Shown here: in pieces, positions 45,900 through 55,757 of the stretch
Position numbering within the stretch: position 1 is the stretch's first letter
Layout: every line of letters starts with the position of its first letter
Assembly: GCF_003858635.1 (NCBI RefSeq)
Contig: NZ_RQJO01000007.1
Location: 807,941-871,940 of the forward strand
Length of the DNA stretch: 64,000 nucleotides
Direction of reading: 5' to 3'
Source of the DNA: Larkinella rosea
GTDB lineage: Bacteria > Bacteroidota > Bacteroidia > Cytophagales > Spirosomataceae
The notes under the pieces: model-generated
Database searches by the model: none
What the model was told of the DNA's origin: nothing
What the model saw: the letters and a program-made list of their open reading frames with translations, nothing else
Made by a program: the position numbers and the translations under genes

Positions 45900-48056
45900 A
45901 TGAGAAAAACCGCCAGCGTAACCCGTCGAGATTTTTTAAAATCCGGAGCATTAGCCGGTAGCGGACTTTTCATTTCGTTTACCATTCCGTCAAGACTTGA
46001 TTCAGCCCGTTGGCCCGAGCCCTACACCCCAGCGGGAACGCAGTTAAATGCCTTCCTGCGCATTGATAGTGATGATACAATCCATATTATTCTTTCCAAA
46101 GTGGAAATGGGCCAGGGCATCTGGACGACGATTCCGATGTTAATTGCCGAGGAACTTGATTGCGACTGGAAGAAAATAAAAGTAGAATCGAGTCAATCCG
46201 GGAAGGGAAAGGATTTTCAGCAGGATATTCTGATTCAGTCGACTGGAGGATCGGATACGACGCGGACGGAGTTCGACCGTTGTCGACAAGCGGGTGCGAC
46301 GGCACGAACCTTGTTGGTGAATGCCGCAGCACATCGCCTGGGAGTGTCACCCGATGCTTGCCGAACAGAAAATGGGTTTGTGATTACGGGTAGTCAGCGA
46401 ATGAGTTACGGCGAATTGGCGGCCGAAGCGGCAAAGCTCCCGGTCCCGAACGTTCAGCTCCGCGAGCCACCAGAATGGAAGTTGATTGGTAAATCGCAAA
46501 AGCGGCTGGATTGTTACGAGAAAATAAACGGTAAAGCGCAATACGGATTGGATATTCAATTTCCCGGGTTGTTAACGGCACTCGTTGCGCACGCACCGGT
46601 TTTTGGTGGAAACGTTAAAGCCGTTGATGCGACAAGAACCAAAGCCGTTCCGGGCGTTCGGGCGGTGGTCCGTATTCCGTCGGGTGTTGCAGTGTTGGGC
46701 GACAATTTTTGGGCAGCCAAACGGGGTCGGGATCTGTTAAAAATTGAATGGGATTTCGGAGGAAATGACCACTTGAACAGCCGGGAACAGCTGGAAAAAT
46801 ACCGGAATCTGGCAAAAACCACAGGTATTGTCAGTCAACAGAAAGGCGATTTGGCTGCGGGTTTTGAGAAAGCAGCCCATTCGATCGATGTGGATTTTAC
46901 CTTTCCGTATCTAGCTCACGCGCCATTAGAGCCCTTGAATTGTACGGTTAAAATGGAAAACAATCATTGTGAAATCTGGACGGGAACGCAATCGCCCTTG
47001 TTGCATCAGTCCGAAGTTGCGGCTTTTCTGGGCATTCAACCCGAGCAGGTGACATTTCATACTCCGTATATAGGCGGAAGTTTTGGCCGACGCGGTTCAT
47101 TCAGTTCCGACTGGGTGATGGAAGCCGTGCACATTGCTAAAAACAGTGGCCGACCCATAAAATTGGTCTGGACCCGGGAGGATGATATAAAAGGCGGTTT
47201 TTACCGGCCGTTTTATGTGCATCAGGTGCAGATTGGGGTTGATTCGAATGGATTTCCGACGGCCTGGCAACATCGGATTGTGGGCCAATCCCTTTTTACG
47301 AATACGCCCCTGGCGGAGATGATCGTTCAGAAAGGAATTGATTACAGCACGGTGGGCGGTGTTCATGGTTCTCCCTATTTGAATGCGGTTCCGAATCATT
47401 CCGTCGAATTGCATACCACGGTCGAAAGCGTTCCGGTATTGCCCTGGCGATCGGTGGGAAATACGCATACCGCTTTTGTGATGGAAACGCTGATCGACGA
47501 ACTGGCGTCACTGGCTTCGACCGATCCCGTCAACTACCGGCGGGTGCTGCTGAAAAACCACCCCCGCCATCTGGGAGCGCTAAACCGGGCCGTTGAAATA
47601 TCTGACTGGGACAAACCGTTGCCGGTCGGAAAATTTCGGGGAATTGCGGTACATGCGGCAATGGGAAGCTACGTTGCTCAGGTCGTTGAGATTTCCATCG
47701 AGCGCCAAAAAATTAGGATCCATCGTGTCGTGTGTGTCATTGACTGCGGACTGGCGGTGAATCCCGATGGCGTGCGGGCCCAGATGGAAAGTTGCATTGT
47801 TTACGGATTGACGGCTGCGTTGTATGGCGAGATCACGCTTGGGAAAGGTCAGGTCAAACAAAGCAATTTCCACGACTACCCGTTGCTGCGCATGAATGAA
47901 ATGCCAACAATCGAAGTCCACATTGTGAAAAGTTCGGAAAGCATGGGTGGCGCCGGTGAACCGGGCGTTCCACCAATTGCGCCGGCGCTGGCCAATGCGG
48001 TTTTTGCGGCAACTGGAAAACGGGTTCGAAGCTTGCCTATCAGGCTTGATTCTTAA
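45900..48056 (+). CDS. Tat-exported xanthine dehydrogenase-family molybdopterin-binding subunit (IorB-like)
   Basis: The ATG at 45900 gives 718 residues and a twin-arginine signal ([18 protein letters not shown]). A GTG 36 bases upstream is less likely. The product matches the large subunit of isoquinoline-oxidoreductase-type molybdenum hydroxylases: [34 protein letters not shown], and the C-terminal [14 protein letters not shown] with the catalytic-type glutamate. These enzymes hydroxylate aromatic heterocycles or aldehydes in the periplasm. A small [2Fe-2S] subunit normally accompanies it, but none is adjacent. The substrate is unknown. Confidence 0.92.
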   Translation: MRKTASVTRRDFLKSGALAGSGLFISFTIPSRLDSARWPEPYTPAGTQLNAFLRIDSDDTIHIILSKVEMGQGIWTTIPMLIAEELDCDWKKIKVESSQSGKGKDFQQDILIQSTGGSDTTRTEFDRCRQAGATARTLLVNAAAHRLGVSPDACRTENGFVITGSQRMSYGELAAEAAKLPVPNVQLREPPEWKLIGKSQKRLDCYEKINGKAQYGLDIQFPGLLTALVAHAPVFGGNVKAVDATRTKAVPGVRAVVRIPSGVAVLGDNFWAAKRGRDLLKIEWDFGGNDHLNSREQLEKYRNLAKTTGIVSQQKGDLAAGFEKAAHSIDVDFTFPYLAHAPLEPLNCTVKMENNHCEIWTGTQSPLLHQSEVAAFLGIQPEQVTFHTPYIGGSFGRRGSFSSDWVMEAVHIAKNSGRPIKLVWTREDDIKGGFYRPFYVHQVQIGVDSNGFPTAWQHRIVGQSLFTNTPLAEMIVQKGIDYSTVGGVHGSPYLNAVPNHSVELHTTVESVPVLPWRSVGNTHTAFVMETLIDELASLASTDPVNYRRVLLKNHPRHLGALNRAVEISDWDKPLPVGKFRGIAVHAAMGSYVAQVVEISIERQKIRIHRVVCVIDCGLAVNPDGVRAQMESCIVYGLTAALYGEITLGKGQVKQSNFHDYPLLRMNEMPTIEVHIVKSSESMGGAGEPGVPPIAPALANAVFAATGKRVRSLPIRLDS

Positions 48057-48069
48057 CGAATTAGCGATT

Positions 48070-48477
48070 TCAAGAGGGTGAATATTCCCGAAAAGTACCA
48101 TCCGTGTAGAACACGAGAATACGTTCTATGATCTTTTCTTCTTTATTTTTTGCTACAGCCGATTGTACCGGAGGTAGATAAGGCGGTTTTTCGTCGTAAG
48201 TCTCCGGCTGAGCCACCGGTTTTCGAAAACTGGGCTGTGAATCAGTGGGCCGCTGATTTACATTTGTCGACAACGGTTGATCTTCTTCCAATATCCAATC
48301 ATAACCCAGTTCCGGAAACCGGCGGATTATCTTTTGAATGATGTCGAAGCTCGGGCGATTCCGGCCCGAAAGAATGTGCGATATACTGGATCGCTGAACG
48401 CCAATCTCATCCGCGAAGTACGACGGTGTCAGATTCTTATCAATTAAGACCTGTTTAATTTTGTCATTTACATTCAT
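48070..48477 (-). CDS. XRE-family transcriptional regulator
   Basis: 135 residues. The first 65 form a Cro/C1-type helix-turn-helix, with LTPSYFADEIGVQRSSISHI as the DNA-binding core and GRNRPSFDIIQKIIRRFPEL after it. The C-terminal part is proline-rich and ends in a short beta-like segment (KIIERILVFYTDGTFREYSP). Two copies of TTACAAATGTAA in the upstream region are plausible operators for autoregulation. The gene converges with the IorB-like gene, ending 13 bases after its stop. Confidence 0.9.
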   Translation of the reverse strand: MNVNDKIKQVLIDKNLTPSYFADEIGVQRSSISHILSGRNRPSFDIIQKIIRRFPELGYDWILEEDQPLSTNVNQRPTDSQPSFRKPVAQPETYDEKPPYLPPVQSAVAKNKEEKIIERILVFYTDGTFREYSPS

Positions 48478-48491
48478 ACCCTAAATGTTTT

Positions 48492-48612
48492 TTACAAATG
48501 TAATCAATATTACAAAAGGCAATTAATTATAAATGTAAATTATTTTTAACAATGTAAATTAATGACAATTGTAAATAGGTCAGAAATAAAAAGAGCCAGA
48601 TTACAAATGTAA
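48492..48612. promoter_or_regulatory. Candidate operators of the XRE regulator
   Basis: TTACAAATGTAA, a palindrome with a two-base centre, occurs exactly at 48492-48503 and 48601-48612, and looser TGTAAA/TTTACA half-sites lie between. The region is between the regulator start and the dapD stop. Binding by the adjacent regulator is inference. Confidence 0.4.
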
Positions 48613-48659
48613 AATGGCTCAGTATATACGGAAGAATGGGTATTGGTGATTTTTACAAT

Positions 48660-49478
48660 CTACACGGTTACGTTATTGGTGCGCAATGCTTCGTTTAGTG
48701 AGGTTTTCAAATCCGTGGATTCTTTTCGCTGGCCAATGATCAGCGCACACGGAACCTGATAAACACCCGCTGCAAATTCTTTAGCAATGCTACCCGGAAT
48801 TACCACTGAATTAGCAGGAACAAAACCACGGTGTTCGACCGGTTCCGAGCCGGTTACGTCGATGATTTTAGAGCTGCCGGTGATCGTTACACCCGCACCC
48901 AGAACCGCACGTTTGCCGATGTGCGCCCCTTCAACCACGATGCAACGGGAGCCGATAAACGCACCATCTTCGACGATTACCGGTGATGCCTGGGGCGGTT
49001 CCAGAACTCCACCGATGCCAACTCCCCCACTCAGGTGAACGTCTTTGCCGATCTGAGCGCAGCTGCCCACCGTGGCCCAAGTATCGACCATCGTTCGCTC
49101 ATCGACATAAGCACCCACATTGACGTACGATGGCATTAAAATCGCCCCGGCTGCAATGTAGGAACCGTAGCGGGCAACGGCCGGTGGTACCACTCGCACT
49201 CCCCTTTTCTGGTAATCTTTCTTCAGCGGAATCTTATCGTGAAATTCAAAAATTCCGACTTCTTCGGTCCGCATTGTCTGGGAAACAAAATACAATAGGA
49301 TTGCTTTTTTCACCCATTCGTTGACAGTCCACTTCTCCCCTACAGCACCGGGTTCGGCCACGCGTAACCGGCCTCCGTCGAGTTCACTAATAATTTCTTT
49401 AATGGCTTGAATCGTTGTCGAATCTGCCAATAATGAGCGATCTGTCCAGCACTCTTCAATTACTTTTTTGTACTCCAT
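48660..49478 (-). CDS. dapD: 2,3,4,5-tetrahydropyridine-2,6-dicarboxylate N-succinyltransferase
   Basis: 272 residues, the normal DapD length. After a helical N-terminal domain, the left-handed beta-helix of hexapeptide repeats begins near residue 105: YIAAGAILMPSYVNVGAYVD, MVDTWATVGSCAQIGKDVHL, GGVGIGGVLEPPQASPVIVE. It transfers succinyl from succinyl-CoA to tetrahydrodipicolinate in the cytoplasm, a step towards meso-diaminopimelate and lysine. It stands alone, with an AT-rich region upstream. Confidence 0.97.
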   Translation of the reverse strand: MEYKKVIEECWTDRSLLADSTTIQAIKEIISELDGGRLRVAEPGAVGEKWTVNEWVKKAILLYFVSQTMRTEEVGIFEFHDKIPLKKDYQKRGVRVVPPAVARYGSYIAAGAILMPSYVNVGAYVDERTMVDTWATVGSCAQIGKDVHLSGGVGIGGVLEPPQASPVIVEDGAFIGSRCIVVEGAHIGKRAVLGAGVTITGSSKIIDVTGSEPVEHRGFVPANSVVIPGSIAKEFAAGVYQVPCALIIGQRKESTDLKTSLNEALRTNNVTV

Positions 49479-50440
49479 AGTTCAAAAATTTGTTTATAGG
49501 AAAAGTTTATTTCAATCGTTATAACTATCTGATTATTACTGGTATTATAAGTATTGATCTGAAATTATTTTTATATATATAGTACTATTTATTATCAAAT
49601 TTTTAACTGCCATTTTATGAGCTGTCTGTCTTTTAATATATAAATACTTTCGGGTAGACTAGCAACCAGGAGTCCGTTGAAAAACCGTATGTTGCTAAAT
49701 AAATATAATACAAATCCATTATAAAAAATAAACCCGGTTTTTGGGAGTTTCAGGCTATTTAAGGCCTTACGAATTTCAGTGATCATACCGCCTGAAGGTA
49801 TGGTAAAGAAGCGCTGACGAGCTAGGGAAATGATGCGGAGTCCTCCTGAAATTTCAATCAACAGCCTACGTGAAAAGCCCGAAGATTGCTGAAAAGGCAC
49901 AGGTAATGCAGAAGAAAAAAAAAGGTCAGATTGCGCGTCGTATAGAGTAATTTGAAGGCGAGATACGGCATCAATTCTGAGAAGATCAGAGCTGTATTTT
50001 AGCAGAGCTGACGGGACGACCGAGGATATCAAAGCCTAATTTTGGGTTAAAATCTCCCTTTCAGTTCGTGGTTAAAAGCGAAGGCAGATTCAAGAACAGA
50101 ATATAAAAATAATCATTTTATACGGTGGATAATAGAAAAACCGATAGTTTTTATGATGAATAGATCCCGCTATTTACTTGCTAGCGGCGGAATAAAATCG
50201 GATTGCTTCGGGTCAGTTAGATATTCATGTGTTAAGATAAGCGAGAGGTAAAAGGTTAGTAAAACGCAAATGATATACTATTTAATTTAGTAATTTTCAA
50301 GCCATAATTTAGTATTTTGCTAAAATAAATACTAATTCATGTCATCTGCTTTAGCTAAATAGTCCTGTATTACTAAATATTATATCCCTATTAGTCGAGC
50401 GCTTTTTCGGCTTGTAATCCAGCGGCTACCATTTTACAAT
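49479..50440. other. AT-rich gene-poor region between dapD and gapA
   Basis: About 960 AT-rich bases. One minus-strand open frame at 49595-50032 (145 codons) begins only with TTG (a TAG lies two codons before), has no recognisable domain and no clear ribosome-binding site; it could be a degraded gene or chance. I see no RNA gene or repeat. Confidence 0.5.
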
Positions 50441-50445
50441 GAAAG

Positions 50446-51504
<1,059 letters not shown>

Positions 51505-51524
51505 TATTTAAGGAAGTATCAACA

Positions 51525-51553
51525 AAAAAGACGGCTTAATACGCCGTCTTTTT
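51525..51553. terminator. Bidirectional terminator between gapA and trmB
   Basis: Arms AAAAAGACGGC (51525-51535) and GCCGTCTTTTT (51543-51553) form a perfect stem with a seven-base loop, with T runs on both strands. The last codons and stop of trmB lie inside the hairpin. Confidence 0.9.
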
Positions 51554-52198
51554 GCATTTTAAGTATTTTATCGAAAATCCTTTTCGGGTAAAAATCTCTT
51601 CATACTTTGTCTTGATTCCCAGGTGCAGGTTATTCATTTCGGAGGCATACAAGTCGCGGGTAGTAATTAAATCATGAAATCCATTCGCAGATAACGTCTC
51701 GATACTAAAATCAAAAAAGATGTCATGATCAGTTTTCAAATGCAATACACCCTCATCCGCTAACATTTCCCGGTATAAGCGTAGAAACCGGGGGTCGGTC
51801 AGGCGGTTTTTCGACTGACTGATCCGTAGTTGCGGATCCGGGAACGTAATCCATAATTCGTTCACCTCGTTTTTGCCAAAAAAATCCAGAAGACGGAACG
51901 CATCGGTTCGTAAAAATGCCACATTGGTTAAACCCGATTCCTGAGCAGCCAAACTCCCCTGCGCAATGCGGTCACCTTTCCGGTCGATGCCGATGAAATT
52001 GACGTGCGGGTAATGCCGGGCGAGTCCGACGGTATATTCTCCTCTCCCACAACCCACCTCAACCACAATCGGCTGATCATTCCTAAAATACAGTTTCCGC
52101 CAATTGCCTTTAACCGATTCGTATAACTCCTTACCCGGTTCTAATACATTCTCACTAAGCCGGTTGTGTTCAAAACGAACCAGTTTTTTTCTGCTCAC
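51536..52198 (-). CDS. trmB: tRNA (guanine-N7-)-methyltransferase
   Basis: 220 residues with the SAM-binding motif VVEVGCGRGEYTVGLARHYP near 45-65, followed by NFIGIDRKGDR and ELWITFPDPQLR (the TrmB FPDPW-like block). It places N7-methylguanosine at position 46 of many tRNAs, using SAM. Its start overlaps the stop of folC by four bases, so the two are translationally coupled. Its 3' end is built into the terminator hairpin shared with gapA. Confidence 0.96.
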   Translation of the reverse strand: MSRKKLVRFEHNRLSENVLEPGKELYESVKGNWRKLYFRNDQPIVVEVGCGRGEYTVGLARHYPHVNFIGIDRKGDRIAQGSLAAQESGLTNVAFLRTDAFRLLDFFGKNEVNELWITFPDPQLRISQSKNRLTDPRFLRLYREMLADEGVLHLKTDHDIFFDFSIETLSANGFHDLITTRDLYASEMNNLHLGIKTKYEEIFTRKGFSIKYLKCKKTAY

Positions 52199-53520
52199 GC
52201 TCCTAATTGATTTAATTCCGCTACGACATAGGTACTCCCTGTCACCAGTATACAGTCCTCCGGTTTCGCAAGCGCTAGGGCGGCTTCCAGTGCCTGATTC
52301 ACATCGTTAAAAACGTCACCCTCCAAGCCATAGGTATGAAATTCTTCGGCGAGTATTTCGGCATCCAACGCCCTGGGAATAGTGGGTTCGCAAAAATAAT
52401 ACCTGGCTTGTTTTGGAAACAACCGAATGACTTTCGACAAATCCTTGTCTTTCACAAAACCCACAACCAGGTGAAGCTGGGCATACGCCACCGTTTGCAA
52501 CGACTCCATGACATTACGAATCCCGGGCTCATTATGTCCCGTATCACAAATAACCGTCGGATTGTGCTGCAAAATCTGCCATCGCCCCTGTAAACCCGTT
52601 AACGTGACAACATGTGCCAGCCCCGTTAAAACATCCGTTTCGGAAATCCAAAACGCCGGGCTATCGGGACGATCGGAGTAAAAACCGGGTCTGGCAAGAA
52701 TTTTTAACACCGCCAGAACACCGGCAATATTTTTCAATTGGTAACTACCCAGCAAACCAAGAGTGACCCGGAAATCGGCTCCATTTTTAGAAGTCAATAC
52801 AATTTTTCGACCCTCTCCCTCAACTCCGAGGTCAGTGGCCGAGTACCATTCCGAACCCACAATAAGCTCACTCCCGCATTCCACCGCCCGGTCGCTGAAA
52901 ACCGGATACGTCTCCGCGTCGAATTCACTGATCACCACCGGGACACCCGGTTTAATAATACCCGCTTTTTCAAAGGCGATTTTCTGAAGCGTTTCGCCCA
53001 AAACATCGCTGTGATCCCAGCCAATGTTCGTAATTAGCGACACCAACGGCGTAATGATGTTCGTTGAATCCAGCCGCCCCCCTAAACCCACCTCAATAAC
53101 CGCAATATCGACGTTCTGACGCGCAAAGTAGTCGAAAGCCATACCAACGGTTACTTCAAAGAAAGAAGGCTTTAAATCCTCTATAAACGCTTTGTGACGG
53201 ACGACAAACTCGGCGACCTCGTCATCAGGCATGGGAGAACCGTTTATCCGGATGCGTTCCGTAAAAGATTTCAGATGGGGTGAGGTATACAAACCGGTTT
53301 TGTAACCGGCCGACTGCAACACAGCCGCCAGCAAATGCGACGAGCTGCCCTTGCCGTTGGTTCCGCCAACGTGAATGGTTTTAAATTGCTGCTGCGGATT
53401 TCCTAAATACGCGCAGAGTTTGATGACATTGTCCAAACCCGGTTTAATCGCCTTCGCCCCGATGCGGTGAAAAACCGGTAACTGCGCATAGAGGTAATCA
53501 ATGGCTTCCGAATACGTCAT
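52195..53520 (-). CDS. folC: Bifunctional folylpolyglutamate synthase/dihydrofolate synthase
   Basis: 441 residues. GGTNGKGSS at 52-60 is the ATP loop; YTSPHLKSFTERIRING follows as the folate-site signature, and VGLGGRLDSTNIITP is the Mur-ligase-like second block. It adds glutamate to dihydropteroate and extends the polyglutamate tail, in the cytoplasm. It starts six bases after the TonB-like gene ends and overlaps trmB, so the three form one transcription unit. Confidence 0.96.
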   Translation of the reverse strand: MTYSEAIDYLYAQLPVFHRIGAKAIKPGLDNVIKLCAYLGNPQQQFKTIHVGGTNGKGSSSHLLAAVLQSAGYKTGLYTSPHLKSFTERIRINGSPMPDDEVAEFVVRHKAFIEDLKPSFFEVTVGMAFDYFARQNVDIAVIEVGLGGRLDSTNIITPLVSLITNIGWDHSDVLGETLQKIAFEKAGIIKPGVPVVISEFDAETYPVFSDRAVECGSELIVGSEWYSATDLGVEGEGRKIVLTSKNGADFRVTLGLLGSYQLKNIAGVLAVLKILARPGFYSDRPDSPAFWISETDVLTGLAHVVTLTGLQGRWQILQHNPTVICDTGHNEPGIRNVMESLQTVAYAQLHLVVGFVKDKDLSKVIRLFPKQARYYFCEPTIPRALDAEILAEEFHTYGLEGDVFNDVNQALEAALALAKPEDCILVTGSTYVVAELNQLGA

Positions 53521-53526
53521 TCGGTA

Positions 53527-54462
53527 CTAGTTTGAGCGGATATTGATGGTGTAAATACCGGTCGAGATGGGCGGAGCAACTGACGCTTTCTGAACCAGCT
53601 GGAGTTTATAAACCTGTTGTTTATAAAATTCGGTTACGGTTGGACTCAACCGGGTTTCTTTAACCTTCACAAAGGTCACATCCCCTTTATCGTCTACCTT
53701 GATTTCAAAAACGATTTTACCGCTTTCTCCGGAATTATCCGTGGCCAGTCGAGTACTTCCCAATCGCCAGCCAGAAATGTTCAGCGAAACGCCGGAACCC
53801 GTCCCACCCGGTGTGCCATAAAATTGCTTGGCATTGATGTTTCCATCCGGATTTCCTTTATCCCCCACACCCGACGCGTCATCGCCATTGTTGTTCCCTC
53901 CTATTCCGGACGCTTTGCCCACCGTGCCATTCGAGCCTCCCGAAGAACCTTTCTTATACAACGCATTGGCATCCACTTTCTTAGGTTCCGGAACGGGCTC
54001 GGCTTTGGGCGGAGCCGGCGTCGGCTTTGGCGTGGTAGCTTCCACTTTTTTCGGTTCGGCTTTTTCCGGAACCGTCACCGGACTTTCAATTTTACTGGCG
54101 ATATCCGGTTTTTCGGTAACTACTTTACTGACCTTGGCATCCACTATTTTCGGAACCGGCGAAACAGGTGTCTTTTCAACCCGCGAGGTCGTCGTAACTT
54201 TCGGATTCGGTTTATCCTCCTCCTTCTTCACGTCTTCCTTGTTTTTCGAATCGTTGGCTTTATTGTACGTCTGAATCGATCCGCTGCCAATCAAATCGGT
54301 ACCGAAATTGACTTCAACCAGTTGTATCGGCGGAGGATCGGGAACCGACTGCCACAACCGAATGTAGAGCAGCAGAAAGAACAATAGGGCGCAAACAGCG
54401 AAGGATCCGGCAAACGCCGTTACCCGGTATTCATTCTCATTTTCCAGTGTGACGCGACTCAT
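53527..54462 (-). CDS. TonB-family energy transducer-like protein
   Basis: 311 residues with one N-terminal membrane anchor (about 15-38), a long Pro/Lys/Glu-rich periplasmic spacer (70-170), a Gly/Asn-rich stretch (170-215) and a C-terminal domain (about 220-311). That domain has GKIVFEIKVDDKGDVTFVKV, like the TonB C-terminal fold. TonB proteins carry energy from ExbBD to outer-membrane receptors. ExbB and ExbD are not adjacent, so this may be one of several TonB paralogues. The gene is first in a unit with folC and trmB. Confidence 0.8.
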   Translation of the reverse strand: MSRVTLENENEYRVTAFAGSFAVCALLFFLLLYIRLWQSVPDPPPIQLVEVNFGTDLIGSGSIQTYNKANDSKNKEDVKKEEDKPNPKVTTTSRVEKTPVSPVPKIVDAKVSKVVTEKPDIASKIESPVTVPEKAEPKKVEATTPKPTPAPPKAEPVPEPKKVDANALYKKGSSGGSNGTVGKASGIGGNNNGDDASGVGDKGNPDGNINAKQFYGTPGGTGSGVSLNISGWRLGSTRLATDNSGESGKIVFEIKVDDKGDVTFVKVKETRLSPTVTEFYKQQVYKLQLVQKASVAPPISTGIYTINIRSN

Positions 54463-54520
54463 GCTAAAGCTGTTTAGCCAATTAACGGAATAACCGGTAG
54501 AATGTATTGTTCTACAACGG

Positions 54521-54528
54521 CAAAAATA
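54521..54528 (-). promoter_or_regulatory. Possible -7 element of the TonB-folC-trmB unit
   Basis: On the minus strand TATTTTTG matches TAnnTTTG and lies 58 bases before the TonB-like start, after the upstream terminator. No TTG sits at the ideal distance, so this is tentative. Confidence 0.3.
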
Positions 54529-54562
54529 GAACGAATTCGCGAATTGTTCGGTTCACAAAATC

Positions 54563-54589
54563 AAAAAGGCAGCCTCAAGGCTGCCTTTT
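54563..54589 (-). terminator. Rho-independent terminator after the HU-SPOR gene
   Basis: On the minus strand, AAAAGGCAGCC and GGCTGCCTTTT pair perfectly around a four-base loop and are followed by a T run. It lies about 40 bases after the HU-SPOR stop codon. Confidence 0.85.
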
Positions 54590-54627
54590 CATCTTCCATA
54601 TCATCGAAATCAATCAAATCACCGTCA

Positions 54628-55737
54628 TCATTGTCCGATTTTATGCACCCAGGCATGAGCACCGGACAACTTACTCACCGCATCAAGCGACGCCAGCACC
54701 TCGTTTCGATCAGGTGATCCAATCGCTGCCACTTTAATCAATTCTTTCGTTTTAGCCTGCGGTAACACATAGGCCGTTTCAAAACCGCCTTTCCGCAACC
54801 GACGCATCAACCGACGGGCATTGGCTTTACTGGCAAAACTACCGGCAATGGCGAGGAAATAGGTTTCCGTTTTTTTGGTTTCAACATTTGCCGCAACGGG
54901 TTCCGAAACCACTTTCGGCGTGATCGGTTCCACATCCGGAGCGGTCGCTGCCGTTTCGATCGTTGTCGGAACCGATCCGATTGCCGGTTCTACTGGTGCA
55001 GGCTCGGCAACTACCACCGGTTTTTCAACAACCGCTTCCGGTGACGTTGTCGCTGGCTCGGCTTTCTCACGAACGAATAATTCGAATGGATTTAAACTAC
55101 TTAATACCTGCGAGGGTGATTTTTTTACGGTAACAATTCCCAGCGAACAAACCAGCAACACGGCAGCGGCCCAGCCCAGGTATTGGCGGTAACTGCGCTG
55201 AACGGGCATTCCGATCTCTTTGGCTTCGGAGTGAACCTCTTCCGCTTCGACCAGGATCGGGCTTTCCGACCGAACCGGGACCAAAGACACCGGTTTCTCA
55301 ACCAACACCGGGCTTACATTCACTAAACGGGCTGTAACAGGCTGAAAACCGTAGGATTCACCCTGAAAATTATGACGGATTTCCGGATCAAACTGCAGCT
55401 TACCTTCCTCATTTTCCGAGAATAAGCCCAAGCCATCTATTGTAAAGATTCGTTCCTGACGCACTTCGACCTTCAGTTCATCCACAAACTGACGAATCAC
55501 CTGCAACGCTTCATCGCGCGTCAGACCATCGTGGAGCATCATGAAATTGATGAGCAGGCCATCGTCCAGCTTCAAGGCTTCGTTGAAGGCAATTTTCTTC
55601 CGGGGAGGCAGATACAGACCAGATGCTTCAACAAATGTTGCCGGAACGTAGTGCAAAATGAACCCTCCCAGGTCGGGAATGACGATGCAATCGTATTGAA
55701 ACAACAGTTTTTTGAGGTAATCCGAAACGTGTACCAT
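54628..55737 (-). CDS. HU/CCDC81-like and SPOR domain protein
   Basis: 369 residues. The N terminus (1-115) has the bacterial CCDC81-HU pattern: VSDYLKKLLFQYDCIVIPDLGGF followed by LPPRKKIAFNEALKLDDGLL. One membrane segment lies near 192-208 (YLGWAAAVLLVCSLGIVTV), then a Pro/Val/Glu-rich spacer. A SPOR domain closes the protein (about 288-369, with YFLAIAGSFASKANARRLMRRL). SPOR domains bind denuded peptidoglycan at division sites. It follows the outer-membrane barrel gene by 20 bases in the same operon. Confidence 0.9.
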   Translation of the reverse strand: MVHVSDYLKKLLFQYDCIVIPDLGGFILHYVPATFVEASGLYLPPRKKIAFNEALKLDDGLLINFMMLHDGLTRDEALQVIRQFVDELKVEVRQERIFTIDGLGLFSENEEGKLQFDPEIRHNFQGESYGFQPVTARLVNVSPVLVEKPVSLVPVRSESPILVEAEEVHSEAKEIGMPVQRSYRQYLGWAAAVLLVCSLGIVTVKKSPSQVLSSLNPFELFVREKAEPATTSPEAVVEKPVVVAEPAPVEPAIGSVPTTIETAATAPDVEPITPKVVSEPVAANVETKKTETYFLAIAGSFASKANARRLMRRLRKGGFETAYVLPQAKTKELIKVAAIGSPDRNEVLASLDAVSKLSGAHAWVHKIGQ

Positions 55738-55757
55738 GGCTTTCAGTTAAGGTGGTG

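Noticed and set aside
45542-45985. 147-codon minus-strand open frame
   Set aside because: It runs across the cobalamin riboswitch and its promoter; the RNA structure explains the sequence better.
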